Shown: positions 45,001 to 52,666 of the stretch, one piece after another | Layout: each line of letters begins with the position of its first letter | How positions within the stretch are numbered: position 1 is the first letter of the stretch | Source: JBCBTD01 sp039818825 | Lineage (GTDB): Bacteria; Pseudomonadota; Alphaproteobacteria; Geminicoccales; Geminicoccaceae | Length of the DNA: 60,405 bases | Direction of reading: 5' to 3' | Assembly (NCBI GenBank): GCA_039818825.1 | Contig: JBCBTD010000021.1 | Location: 1-60,405, forward strand | The notes under the pieces: model-generated | Seen by the model: the letters and a program-made list of their open reading frames with translations, nothing else | The model's database searches: none | What the model was told of the DNA's origin: nothing | Made by a program: the position numbers and the translations under genes

Positions 45001-46027
45001 CGACGAACAGGGTGACGCCGTCACCGCCGCCCGAAAGGCCGGCACCGTCCGTGGTGGCGATCTCGACACCGTCGAGCGTGATCACGCCGTCCCAGACGTC
45101 ACGGAACGTGGCGACGTCCGTCGCCGGCGCGTCGCTGACGAGCACCACCGCCGACTGGCCGGGCTCGAGGCGGGTCAGCCCCACGATCGGATCGGCCGTG
45201 CTGGGGTCTTGGCTCTCGTCGTCGTAGAAGAGGTCGCCATCGACACCAGCGACCCAGGTGGCGCTGCCGCGGTTGGTGATCTCGAACCAGTCGACGGTCA
45301 GCTGGCCGCCGCCCTGACCCGGCCAGATCTCCGTGACCTGCAGATCGAAGGCGCCCGGCCCGCCGCTGATTTCGAGGTCGTCGAAGACGAGCGCCTCGGA
45401 GCCATTGGCCTCGGCCTCGAACTCGACCGTGAGCACCGAGCCAGTGCCGCTGAGCCCGGTGGTGAAGCGCTGAAGCTCATCGTCGAGCGTGATCCCGTTC
45501 GACGTCATGGGATCGTCGAGCGCTACGACCAGGCCACTCTGCATGGTGTAGCTTTGGCTGCCGGCCTCGTCGGCCGCGAGAACCAGGGCATCGATGAAGC
45601 TGCCGCCGTCCAAGGCGTAGCGGAAGACGAACCGATCGTCCGCCTCGAAGTCGCCCATCGCGGCAAGATCGACCCCAAGCGCGAGGTTCTCCACGCCGGC
45701 GACGTCGAAGGTCCAACGGGCGGTGATCACACCGTCCCCGTTGCTGCCGTTCACGGTGTCGGTCACGCCGAAGAACGCATCGTCGGCCGCGCGGGTGCCG
45801 TCGACGATGCCTTGCGTATCGCCAGGGAACGGCGCGCCGCTGATCCCCACGACGCTGTCGTCCGCCAGGGCGAACGGCACGCCCGCCACCTGCGGCCAGT
45901 CGCCATAGGCGCCCCAACCGAACCAGTCGCCGGCGCCCCAGGATGTCGGCTGAAGGCCGCTCGGGACGACCTCGAAGCTCAGGAAATCGTTGCTTTCGCC
46001 CCGATCGAAGCCGACCACGGTCACCAT
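39089..46027 (-). CDS. giant secreted protein: lamin-tail repeats, DUF3616-like propeller, ExeM-type nuclease, RTX repeats
   Basis: The product is 2312 residues without an N-terminal signal peptide. Order: jelly-roll-like N-terminus (to ~220); lamin-tail domains at ~227-405, 406-587 and 588-765 (each TEIW..GQ....L..DWFEITN); an Ig-like stretch (~766-882); a DUF3616-like region (~890-1140); an anchor-like beta domain; a fourth lamin-tail (~1418-1600); a nuclease-associated OB-like segment; then an endonuclease/exonuclease/phosphatase domain (~1863-2170) with VASYNVLNL, IGLQEIQD, VNNHFSSKG, VGDFNEFE, SLDHIL and SDHDPLV, all catalytic positions intact. The C-terminus has RTX nonapeptides (GAGDDLMLGGEGRDLLFGG), implying type I secretion and calcium binding. 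A GGGGGA site supports this ATG; an ATG 26 codons upstream lacks one. Confidence 0.9.
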   Translation of the reverse strand: MVTVVGFDRGESNDFLSFEVVPSGLQPTSWGAGDWFGWGAYGDWPQVAGVPFALADDSVVGISGAPFPGDTQGIVDGTRAADDAFFGVTDTVNGSNGDGVITARWTFDVAGVENLALGVDLAAMGDFEADDRFVFRYALDGGSFIDALVLAADEAGSQSYTMQSGLVVALDDPMTSNGITLDDELQRFTTGLSGTGSVLTVEFEAEANGSEALVFDDLEISGGPGAFDLQVTEIWPGQGGGQLTVDWFEITNRGSATWVAGVDGDLFYDDESQDPSTADPIVGLTRLEPGQSAVVLVSDAPATDVATFRDVWDGVITLDGVEIATTDGAGLSGGGDGVTLFVGAPALATIADFEAFGAVADGVSFDVEAGAASVAGTDGAVATVLTAGGVPAVGSPGNGAPVAVAFDLRITEIWPGQDGADLTEDWFEITNVGSGAWIAGVDGELFYDDESSAPADATPITGLTRIDPGTSAVVVVSGDPADVARFDNVWGEVVSLIGVEVGRTDGSGLGQGGDAVTLYVGAPAADTEVDRAAYPSVASGLSYDVELAAPSAVGNANGAVETVRTGGTNGDEPAVGSPGNGPALPPGVNLQVTEIWVGQAGTDLTADWFEITNRGSTAWVAGVDGDLFYDDISASAADADVIEGLTRIDPGQSVVVVIGAPGDVATFRGVWSPVADLTGVAFGSTDGAGLGQGGDAVTLWIGDPLTGGVLADGESTPAAPSGVSYDVDLVAFSEVGNANGAVATVATGGTAGDEPAIGSPGNRGAASIDPDAPVLTADAAATGPFLDLGEGVARVAGTIGDPTDPARVSGLALDLVDADTALEQVVVTVQSLNESVVDASGLELTRDGGNLVLTITPTAAGTATIQVTATDSDGKVGTYSVDYRASAASTTADLSRFHTGNSDASAAVAIDDDYMIVADDEEDQILGLYDRDRSGLPLKAFSFTAELGLPAGAEIDQEGVARVDDTLYWIGSHETDARSYLYSTELTPNGADSTLTFGNAYATLRAELAAWDAADGHGLGADFLFGGTGFNVEGLTMAPGSTATALLGFRAPTPGGDALVVPITNFTILPGAGAGSAVFGEPVLLDLGGRGIRDLDGNGETVVILAGPPGATTASNAATAFALYGWSGDAAEAPVVFESTVNQAVVDTIPVVPGGDTAPGAPEIIVEVPDDFGPGSTLQILTDNGDTDWYVDGTASKDLAASQQETFRSDLVTVDLPTGLVLPVVESFEDEPDTSYELIDVFDDGGFDFFGRYPVPDDTNGARDDFQFGWDGAFGIIGQDHDGTGGPATRIVRIEGVNTANVDDLLLTVGLGALASEPAFENYEAADGDGIAIYAAFDDGGRELVARFAPPAGGTGDLREDTDGDGIGDGARLTTTLTDFSWVVDATGNGLDLEIELTSTGSFEPLAVDHVRIEQAAFDLQITEIWPGQSGTDLTVDWFEITNRGNVAWVEGVDPDLFYDDESADPADADLIQGLNRLDPGQSAIVVLVDGLALGDEVLTFNEVWADVANLSGVEVGYALDAAGLGGGGDAATLFLGGPSAATIADQASYPDTGANDGQSYDVDLMAFSTEGNANEAVVTTVLGGNDGTVPATASPGNQGAAIVFVAIPEIQGASHRSPFEGELVRTGGIVIAVAADGFYLQDALGDGEIATSDAVFVAGDTAGLAVGDAVEVVGAVTERLPTSGDARDLRTTTVDAVAVDVRSSGNALPAATVIGSAGRQPPSEVIDDDAFASFDPSEDGIDFFESLEGMRVTAQDVLATSPTNRFGEIFGVVDGGDGASGLSSRGTLNISPDDFNPEKIQVQVDPAILPGFDIPLVDAGAGLGDVTGVVSYAFGNFEILATESFAATPAELAPEVTALAKSGGVLTVASYNVLNLDPNDGDGDTDVADGRFDAIAQQIVESLGSPDVIGLQEIQDDTGETDDGVTAAGQTLQQLVDAIAAAGGPAYAFIDNTFIDNNASGGAPGANIRTAFLYDPARVELVDGSVRAIGDQGEGGAFDGARLPLVADFRFGDETVTVVNNHFSSKGGSAPILGTDQPFDERQEDPTVNGSLDERQAQSGAVQAFLAEFQQANPDANVVVVGDFNEFEFVSPVLDLVAGGFTNLTETLPEDERYTFNFQGNSQSLDHILVSDNLADRATFDIVHVNSEFAETDARASDHDPLVAALDFRTLVAGTPGGDRMNGTDANERFEGGQGTDLVRAGAGDDLMLGGEGRDLLFGGDGADRFALDVLGGGDLIYDFEVGTDTLLMLIDEFLTPLGEVDVAALSLETLGSSTIVVGEADGTSYQLASLRGVDVDDPAALFDTSDALIA
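41215..45349 (-). repeat. four protein-coding repeats encoding ~180-residue lamin-tail domains
   Basis: Repeat copies begin (minus strand) at 45349, 44812, 44266 and 41776. Three are directly tandem; the fourth is separated by about 2 kb of other domains. Shared strings include GVDGDLFYDD or close variants, GLTRIDPGQSA..V and a SPGNG linker. At DNA level the copies share short blocks (for example the codons for DWFEITN), so the region could recombine internally. Confidence 0.8.
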
Positions 46028-46239
46028 TCGTTCCCCCAGCGCGTCGTCGTTGAATGATGTTCGACGATCACCACGCTGGATGACCGTCTCGCGTGACAGA
46101 ATCATTGCAGCAGCAAGACAGGTCGTAGCGCGCCTGGGTCACCAGCGCTGCCACGGAGCCATCGAGCTGACGACGAAACGGGCGAGGCTGGGTCATGCGA
46201 AGCCCGTCGCCGCGTCAGGAGCGTCGTTGCCGAGACGAC

Positions 46240-49200
46240 CTACGAACCTCGTCCTGGAGCGTCGTTCGGCGCCCGGTGGTCGACGTCGCATCCGACGGGA
46301 ACGTCTTCGTCCCCCAAGTACTGCCGACGTCGCACAGCGTCGAAAGCACCTTCGGACATCGCGCACGCGCGTTCGACGCTCAGCATGTCCCAAAGCTTGA
46401 CGGTGCCGTCGTCGCCGGCAGTCACGAAGCGACCGTCGCGGACGGGAACGGCCTGCCAGGCGCTGCCCTCGTGAGCCGCTTCGGATCGATGGAGCCGACG
46501 GCCGCTGGCGACATCCCAGAAGTGCACGTTTCCTCGACGGTCGACGGCGACGATCGTGCTGCCGTCGTCGAGGAACGCCACGTCCGTAGCGCCGCCGAAA
46601 TGGCCGCCGAGCGCAGCGATCTCGTCGCCAGTCGACGCCTTCCAAATGGATACGACCTCGTCGCTGGAGGCTGCCGCCAGTAGTCCGCCCGGTCCGAAGG
46701 CTACGGCCCAGAGAACGTTGTCGTCGGCATCGATCGCGCGAACGAGTTCACCGCTTTCGACGCTCCAGATTCGCAGGACGCCGTCGGCACCGGACGTCGC
46801 CAGTTGCCGCCCGTCAGGCGCAACGGCGACGCCTGTCGTGTCGCGATCGCCGCCCGCAATCACGCGAGGCGCGCCTCCACCATCGACGTCCCAGATCAAG
46901 AGACCGGCCTCGCCGGCGCCAAAGAGTTTGGAGCCGTCAGGTGAGTACTCCAGCTGCCAGATCGCGCCGTCGGGCGCGGCCATGGTTTCGGGACCGGCAG
47001 CGCTCGCCAAGTGGCGTACGACGACGTTGCCGTTTGCGTCGGCGGAGGCAAGCGAGGCGCCATGCGGCGCGAACGCGAGCGCCCATACCTCGCCGGAGTG
47101 ATCCCGCAAGACACGCGGACGCCGCCCCGCCGTCCACACGAACACACGACCCGAGTCGTCGCCCGCGGCGATGCGCTGACCGTCCGGCGTCGCGGCAAGC
47201 CCCTTTGCGGCGCCGGAAGGTAGCTGGAAGAACGTCCCGAGCGGAGTTCCTTCGCTGACACGCCAGGTCCTGATCTGCTGGTCGTCGCCAAGCGTCGCCA
47301 GGAGGGAACCCTCACCGTCCAAGCCCATGTCGACGATCGCGCGCTCGTGCCCCCGAGCGCTCGTCGCCGTCTTTTTTTCAGCTCGGGTGTCCCAAACTGC
47401 GACGTCGCCTGCGCTCGTGCCCATGAACAGCTTGGAGCCGTCGCTCGAGAAGGCCAGCCCGCCCACACCCGCGACGGCGTCGGACGGTTTGCCGAGGACG
47501 CGACCGGCGGGAAGCTCGATCATCGTTGTGGTCCCGTCCGTTGCCGCCATCGCGAGGCGGCTGCCGTCCCCGCTGATCACCATGTGACGCGGGTGACTGT
47601 CACTGCCGTAGGGAACCGGACCCAACAGCGGCGACAGCGACGGTAGCGTCCAGGCCCGGAGCGTTCCGTCATCGTTGCCCGCCACGACAGCGCTTCCGTC
47701 CGGCAGGAACGCAACGGTCTTGAAGCCCAAGGGAAGCCTGATGATCGGTTGGCCCTGCGCTTCGGGTAGGTTCCACAAGCGGGCCGTGCCGTCGCCGTGC
47801 GCGGAGGCGATCCAGTCGCCGTCGGGGCTGACCGCGACGCCCGTCACCATCGGGTCGGCGACACCGAACTCTTGCTCGAGCTCCAGCTCGTCATCGGTGA
47901 TCGACCACACGCGGACGTGGCCGTCGGCGCCACCCGTGACGAGGCGAGACCCGTCGGGCGCGAAGCCGACGTCGCGGGCGCCTCCGTCGTGACCGCTCCA
48001 GTAGCGAGCGTCTCGACGCCGCGCCGAGACGTCGTGCAGAGCGATGCGGCCATCTCGTCCGAAGGCGGCAAGCTCGTCTCCCTCCGGACTCAGGGCGATG
48101 GCGGCCGCGTCGTCGGCATGAATGGGGGCACCCAGCAACCAAACGCCAGGCGCCATCAACCGATGACGCGCAGCGATCATTGCGGCTCGCGCGTCGAACG
48201 GCGCCGACTCTGCCCGATGGGCGGACTCGACGGCCAACGCCAACGCCAGGAGAGGATCGTCCGGAGCGGCGTTTGCCGCAGCGGCCGCGAGCGCCGAAGC
48301 GAACTGCTCGCGAGCCTCCGCGGTGGCCGAACGCGCCACCGTCTCGTTGTTCTGAGCACTCCTCAGCGCCGCGAATGCGACGACGGAGGCCGCCGTCGCG
48401 CCTGCGGCCAGCACCGCCAGGCCGGCGGCCGCAGCCCGTCGCACGCGGCGAGACCGGCGGGCTCGTTCCGCGGCAGCCGCTTCTCGCCGGTCTCGTTCTG
48501 CGAGCGACGCGTCGAGGAAATCGCGTTCCAGACCGCCGAGCTGGGCTTCGTTCCGGGCCCGCCACTCTGATGCCGAGGCAAGCGGAACACCGCGGTAGAG
48601 AAGGTCGGTCTCGCGACCTTCGGCATCCCATTCCTCGGCGGCGTGCGCGATCCGCTCACGCATCCTGAGGTCGTCGCGGGAGTCGTCGATCCACTCGCGG
48701 AGGCGCGGCCAGGTCCGTAACAGCGCCTCGTGGGCGATCTGCACCGTCTCGTCATCGACGGTCAGCAGGCGCGCGTCGGTCATCGCGTCCACGACGCGGC
48801 GCGCGACCTCAGCCGCCGCGTCTTGCTCTACCTCCGTCTGGCGAATGGAACGCCGGTTGTACAAGACGCCGTCCGTGGACGTCACCAAGCGCAGGAACAA
48901 CCGCTTGGTGACCGTACGCTCCTCGTCCGTCAGGCGATCGAACATCGCCTCCGCGGTTTGGCTGATCGCACCGGCCACCCCACCGGCCGCACGGAACCCA
49001 TCCAGCGTCAGGACGTGGCCACGCCGCCGACGCCAGGTCTCGACCAGTGCATGCCCCAGCAGCGGCAATGATCCAGCTTCGGCGCCAGCCTCGTCGATGA
49101 TCGCGTCGATGAGCTCACGCTCGAGCTGAAGCCCAGCGCGGTGGGCCGGTTCGTTCACAGCGCGGCGCAGCTCTGGCGCCGTCATCGGGCCGACCAGGAC

Positions 49201-50685
49201 CTGGTTTTGCGTTATCCGCTCGGCTAGCCACGGCACGCGGGCACATGCGGCGTAGAAGTCTGCCCTCACGGTCAGCACGAGGCGGACCCTGCTGTCTGCG
49301 GGGTCCGTCAGTGCGGACAGCGCCTGCACGAACCCGGCGCGCTGGTCAGGCGTCGTGAGGGTGAAGCACTCTTCGAACTGATCGACGCAGAGGACGACCG
49401 GCTCGCGCGATTCGCCACCATGCGCCAAGTGTCGAGCAAGCGTGGGGCGAGCCACGAAGTCGCTGAGCGGGATCGGGGTGGCGCCGCCGCCGTCGTGGTC
49501 GACGAGGTGGAAGTAAAGCCCGGCGATCGGGTCGCGGCCAGGTGTGAACAACGCGATGTGCCACCGCTCGCTGCCGGGCAGCGCACCCGCGCGCAGCGCC
49601 GGCACCAAACCAGCGCGAACGACCGAGGACTTGCCGCTACCCGAAGGGCCACCGACGACGAGCACGCGGCTCTCTCTAAGACGCCTGACCAGCTCGTCGA
49701 TGAGCACCTCGCGTCCAGCGAAGTATGCGGCATCCTCCGGCTGGTAGGCGGCGAGCCCCTTGTAGGGGCAACGGGCGGTTCGTGGTGGCGTCCGCGTCCG
49801 CTCCAGCTCGCTCCCTGGATCTGACTCGTCGGCGATGGCCTCGTGCACGGCATCGCGCCAGGCATCGATCGTCGGAAAGCGCTCGTTGGGATCCGTGGCC
49901 ATGCCGCGCGCCACCACGTCGCGCCACCCGGCGGGCAACTCGATGGCGCGCTCCGCGACCTCAGCGGCCGCCGGCGGTCGACGACGCACGACCACCTGCC
50001 ACAACGTCGCCGTCGCCGAGTAGATGTCCGTGGCGGGCGTGATCGAAGCGGTGGGGTCGAGTTGTTCCGGCGCTTCGTAGAGCGGTGTGGCGCCATGCAC
50101 TGCATCGCCTGCGACGAGTTCGTGGGCGCTTTTCGCGATGCCGAAATCGCTCAACGCGATGCGTTCGTTGGGTCTCACCAGCAACGTCGGCGGCGGCTCC
50201 TCCCCTTCGTCCGCTTCGGCAGTCTCGACGCGGCGGCGAAGCGCCACGTGAAACAGGACGTTCGCCGGCTTGACGTCGCGGTGGACGACCCCGGCGTCGT
50301 GCACCGCGGCCAACCCGTCGGCAATCGCGTCGGCGATGAGGGCAAGGCCATGACTGTCTGTCGTCAGCCGTGCGGCCGAGCTGGATATGCGGGCGGCGAG
50401 CGTGCCGCCCTCGGCGAACTCCATGACGAAGTACGGGCGGCCATCACCCAGCCGGCCGACGTCGTGGACGGTGATCACGTGCGGGGACCGGATCCTCCGC
50501 ACCAGCCGGGCCTCTTCGACGAAGCCGTCCTTCAGACGCGCGTCGCGCGCGAGGTCGGCGTGCAAGATCTTGATGGCGACGAGGGATTGCAGCTCGTCGT
50601 CCCAAGCCCTCAGTACGGTGGCAAAGCCACCGCGCGCGATCTCATCCAGGACCTCGAAACGGCCGACATAGGCAGGCTGCTCCAT
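46240..50685 (-). CDS. serine/threonine protein kinase - nSTAND1 NTPase - WD40 fusion
   Basis: The product is 1481 residues. Kinase domain ~10-275: GRFEVLDEIARGGFATVLRA, VAIKIL Lys, HRDVKPANVLF (~134) and SDFGIAKS (~181). Domain ~310-720 is nSTAND1: CPYKGLAAYQPEDAAYFAGRE, Walker A GGPSGSGKSS (~345) and Walker B VLCVDQFEECF (~430). One membrane-like helix lies near 750-770 (AAAAGLAVLAAGATAASVV). From ~860 to 1440 there are about 14 WD40 blades, enough for two seven-bladed propellers. Likely a membrane-anchored sensor whose propellers bind a trigger, driving STAND oligomerisation and kinase output. Its ATG directly follows the TGA of the secreted-protein gene (TGAATG). Confidence 0.92.
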   Translation of the reverse strand: MEQPAYVGRFEVLDEIARGGFATVLRAWDDELQSLVAIKILHADLARDARLKDGFVEEARLVRRIRSPHVITVHDVGRLGDGRPYFVMEFAEGGTLAARISSSAARLTTDSHGLALIADAIADGLAAVHDAGVVHRDVKPANVLFHVALRRRVETAEADEGEEPPPTLLVRPNERIALSDFGIAKSAHELVAGDAVHGATPLYEAPEQLDPTASITPATDIYSATATLWQVVVRRRPPAAAEVAERAIELPAGWRDVVARGMATDPNERFPTIDAWRDAVHEAIADESDPGSELERTRTPPRTARCPYKGLAAYQPEDAAYFAGREVLIDELVRRLRESRVLVVGGPSGSGKSSVVRAGLVPALRAGALPGSERWHIALFTPGRDPIAGLYFHLVDHDGGGATPIPLSDFVARPTLARHLAHGGESREPVVLCVDQFEECFTLTTPDQRAGFVQALSALTDPADSRVRLVLTVRADFYAACARVPWLAERITQNQVLVGPMTAPELRRAVNEPAHRAGLQLERELIDAIIDEAGAEAGSLPLLGHALVETWRRRRGHVLTLDGFRAAGGVAGAISQTAEAMFDRLTDEERTVTKRLFLRLVTSTDGVLYNRRSIRQTEVEQDAAAEVARRVVDAMTDARLLTVDDETVQIAHEALLRTWPRLREWIDDSRDDLRMRERIAHAAEEWDAEGRETDLLYRGVPLASASEWRARNEAQLGGLERDFLDASLAERDRREAAAAERARRSRRVRRAAAAGLAVLAAGATAASVVAFAALRSAQNNETVARSATAEAREQFASALAAAAANAAPDDPLLALALAVESAHRAESAPFDARAAMIAARHRLMAPGVWLLGAPIHADDAAAIALSPEGDELAAFGRDGRIALHDVSARRRDARYWSGHDGGARDVGFAPDGSRLVTGGADGHVRVWSITDDELELEQEFGVADPMVTGVAVSPDGDWIASAHGDGTARLWNLPEAQGQPIIRLPLGFKTVAFLPDGSAVVAGNDDGTLRAWTLPSLSPLLGPVPYGSDSHPRHMVISGDGSRLAMAATDGTTTMIELPAGRVLGKPSDAVAGVGGLAFSSDGSKLFMGTSAGDVAVWDTRAEKKTATSARGHERAIVDMGLDGEGSLLATLGDDQQIRTWRVSEGTPLGTFFQLPSGAAKGLAATPDGQRIAAGDDSGRVFVWTAGRRPRVLRDHSGEVWALAFAPHGASLASADANGNVVVRHLASAAGPETMAAPDGAIWQLEYSPDGSKLFGAGEAGLLIWDVDGGGAPRVIAGGDRDTTGVAVAPDGRQLATSGADGVLRIWSVESGELVRAIDADDNVLWAVAFGPGGLLAAASSDEVVSIWKASTGDEIAALGGHFGGATDVAFLDDGSTIVAVDRRGNVHFWDVASGRRLHRSEAAHEGSAWQAVPVRDGRFVTAGDDGTVKLWDMLSVERACAMSEGAFDAVRRRQYLGDEDVPVGCDVDHRAPNDAPGRGS

Positions 50686-51168
50686 TCACGAGCTCGCGTC
50701 CTTCAGATGATCCGCGGCGTCGACGCAGTCGTAGGTCTCGACGTCGATGACATGATGATTGCGGTCGGCGGCGGACACGCACAGCGTGGTCGTGCCTTCG
50801 CGTAGGCTCGTCGACGCCGCCTCGCGCGTGACGTAGACCGGATAGTCGTCGTGGCGGTGCCACTCGCCCTGTGTGACCCCATGTTCCGGGCCAGCGCCGC
50901 GGCCGACCTGCTCGACGTCGAAGCGATCACCCCACCAGACGTGGAAGTGGTTCTTCGAGACGTCCGGGGTGAAGTTCGCTTCGAAGGTGATCGAGAGCTC
51001 GTCACCGGCGGGCTCGACGGCGAGGATGCGGACCGAGCAACCTTCCCGCGGACAGGCGTTGGGCATGTCTCCAGCCACCGCGCCCGTAGGCATCACCGCA
51101 GCAAGGGCGATCAGCGACGCGGCCGAACCGCTACCTCTCGTTAGCCGTTGCCATAGTTTCCGTTGCAT
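50686..51168 (-). CDS. small secreted protein coupled to the kinase gene
   Basis: The product is 160 residues. The signal peptide runs to about residue 32 (SLIALAAVMPTGAVAG). The mature part has four cysteines (ACPREGCSV, TLCVSA, YDCVDA), probably two disulfides, and His-rich strings (NHFHVWWGD, WHRHDDYPVYVT, DRNHHVI). No family was recognised. Its stop codon abuts the kinase ATG with no intervening base, implying translational coupling and matched amounts. It could be the extracytoplasmic ligand-binding partner of the kinase system (inference only). Confidence 0.75.
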   Translation of the reverse strand: MQRKLWQRLTRGSGSAASLIALAAVMPTGAVAGDMPNACPREGCSVRILAVEPAGDELSITFEANFTPDVSKNHFHVWWGDRFDVEQVGRGAGPEHGVTQGEWHRHDDYPVYVTREAASTSLREGTTTLCVSAADRNHHVIDVETYDCVDAADHLKDASS

Positions 51169-51428
51169 CGCTGCCCTCCCGGCGTTGTGGTATTCCGACT
51201 ACCAAACTCGCGCGCTCGCTTTGACCCCGTGCAGAGATGTGCATTTGTTGGCAATCTACGCGGTTCATGGGCACGCTCGCAACGGCTGCCAGCAGCACGA
51301 CCTGCCGTCGCGAGCGAGCGATGTAGCAAGCGTCACTCGACGAGGGTTGGGCACGGGGTGGCGCGCATCAGAGTACGCGTTGGGGAGACGCCCCGCCATA
51401 TCGCCTCGACGGCAGTCACGGGAGTAGG

Positions 51429-52331
51429 ATGCAGGTTCAGCAAACAGCGCTGCTTCTCGCCGACATCTCCGACAGCATGTCGCTTTATACGCGCGTCGGC
51501 GATGCGGAGGCGGCACGACGCATCACTGAGCGCTTGAACAGGCTCGAGCGGCTGGCCGCAGCCCTCGGCGGAACGCGACTACGAAGTCGTGGCGACGATC
51601 TGCTCTGCGTGTTCGAGAGCCCAGCCGCCTCCTTCCGCGCTGCCTGCGACATGCTGGCGGCGGACGAGGGATCCGGCCTGCCGATCCACGGTGCCCTCAA
51701 TTTCGGTGAGGTGGCGACGAAAGGCGGTGACGTCTTCGGCGACGTTCTGAACACCGCTGCTCGCTTGGCTGCCAAAGCGAACCCCGGGGAGTTCCTGGTC
51801 ACAGAGCCGGTGGTCGCCGGTCTGACGGCGTTCGACGAGGAGAGACTGCTTCCCCTGGACCGGTTGAGCCTGCGCGGGAAGTCGCTGCCGACGACGGTGT
51901 TCATCCTGCAAAGCGAGGGAGATGACCTGAATACGCGGATCCCGGCGTTGGGACTACGCGAGGACGGTGCGGAACGCCTCGCCGGGCGCGTCGAGGCATC
52001 GCGCCGGTTGCGCATGCAGTATCGTGATTGCGCCGTCACGTGCGCCGAAGGCGATGTCGTCACGATCGGTCGTGCGCCGGCATGCGAGATCCTGATCTCC
52101 CGCCCCTGGGTGTCGCGTCGCCATGCCGTGATCTCCCTCGTTGCGGGGTTGCCTCGCCTCAAGGACCGAAGCGCGTCGGGCACGTTCGTCGCGGTCCCAG
52201 GCCAGCAGCCGATGCTGGTCCGGCGTGAGACGGTGGTGCTGCCCGAACAAGGGGTGATCAGCCCTGCCGTGACAGCGGACTCCGCGGACGCGGAGCCGGT
52301 GAGCTTCGAGGTTCTTTCCGCCCCCGGATGA
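51429..52331 (+). CDS. class III nucleotide cyclase fused to an FHA domain
   Basis: The product is 300 residues. The N-terminal cyclase homology domain (1-160) has metal Asp D12 (LLADISDS) and D56 (RSRGDDLLCVF), plus D101..N108..R112 (DVFGDVLNTAARL), where Asn/Arg stabilise the transition state, so it looks active. The base-selecting Lys position is Arg52. The C-terminal FHA domain (~205-290) has IGRAPACEI, WVSRRHAVIS and SASGTFV, preserving the phosphothreonine-binding GR and S-x2-H. There is no membrane segment. It is divergent from the kinase/secreted-protein operon, suggesting phosphorylation-dependent control of cAMP or cGMP synthesis. Confidence 0.9.
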   Translation: MQVQQTALLLADISDSMSLYTRVGDAEAARRITERLNRLERLAAALGGTRLRSRGDDLLCVFESPAASFRAACDMLAADEGSGLPIHGALNFGEVATKGGDVFGDVLNTAARLAAKANPGEFLVTEPVVAGLTAFDEERLLPLDRLSLRGKSLPTTVFILQSEGDDLNTRIPALGLREDGAERLAGRVEASRRLRMQYRDCAVTCAEGDVVTIGRAPACEILISRPWVSRRHAVISLVAGLPRLKDRSASGTFVAVPGQQPMLVRRETVVLPEQGVISPAVTADSADAEPVSFEVLSAPG

Positions 52332-52666
52332 GGGGGAATTCTGAAGTGCGCAAGAGCCTGAGACCGAGAGAATGCCGCCACGTCCACCACGCTCCGAGCG
52401 AGCGGTCGGCGACAGTGAGGCGTACTCCGACTCCGAGGAAAAGACTCGGCGGCGACGAGGTCATCACCGTCCCGGACGAGTATGCGGCGGGCCTCTCGGA
52501 CGATCCGCCTCTCCGCCCGAGCGGAAAGCGGGTCTCCTTGTGTCGCAGATCGGCTGCGCACGTGTGCTAGAAGTCGACGATGCGATCAGGACGTTTCCCG
52601 ACACGATCGACGACTGGGCACCGAGCCTCCGGGCAGGCAGCGCCACCACCGTCGCCGGCGGAAGCG
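52332..52666. other. intergenic region upstream of the Nudix regulator
   Basis: About 335 bases. Open frames here are Arg-rich shadows. The frame of the regulator extends back to an ATG at 52580, but those 29 extra residues (MRSGRFPTRSTTG...) do not resemble the family. No terminator was recognised after the cyclase gene. Confidence 0.4.

Noticed and set aside
46028..46105. Upstream ATG (46105) for the giant secreted protein
   Set aside because: It lacks a ribosome-binding site; the ATG at 46027 has a GGGGGA site and begins the beta-domain directly.
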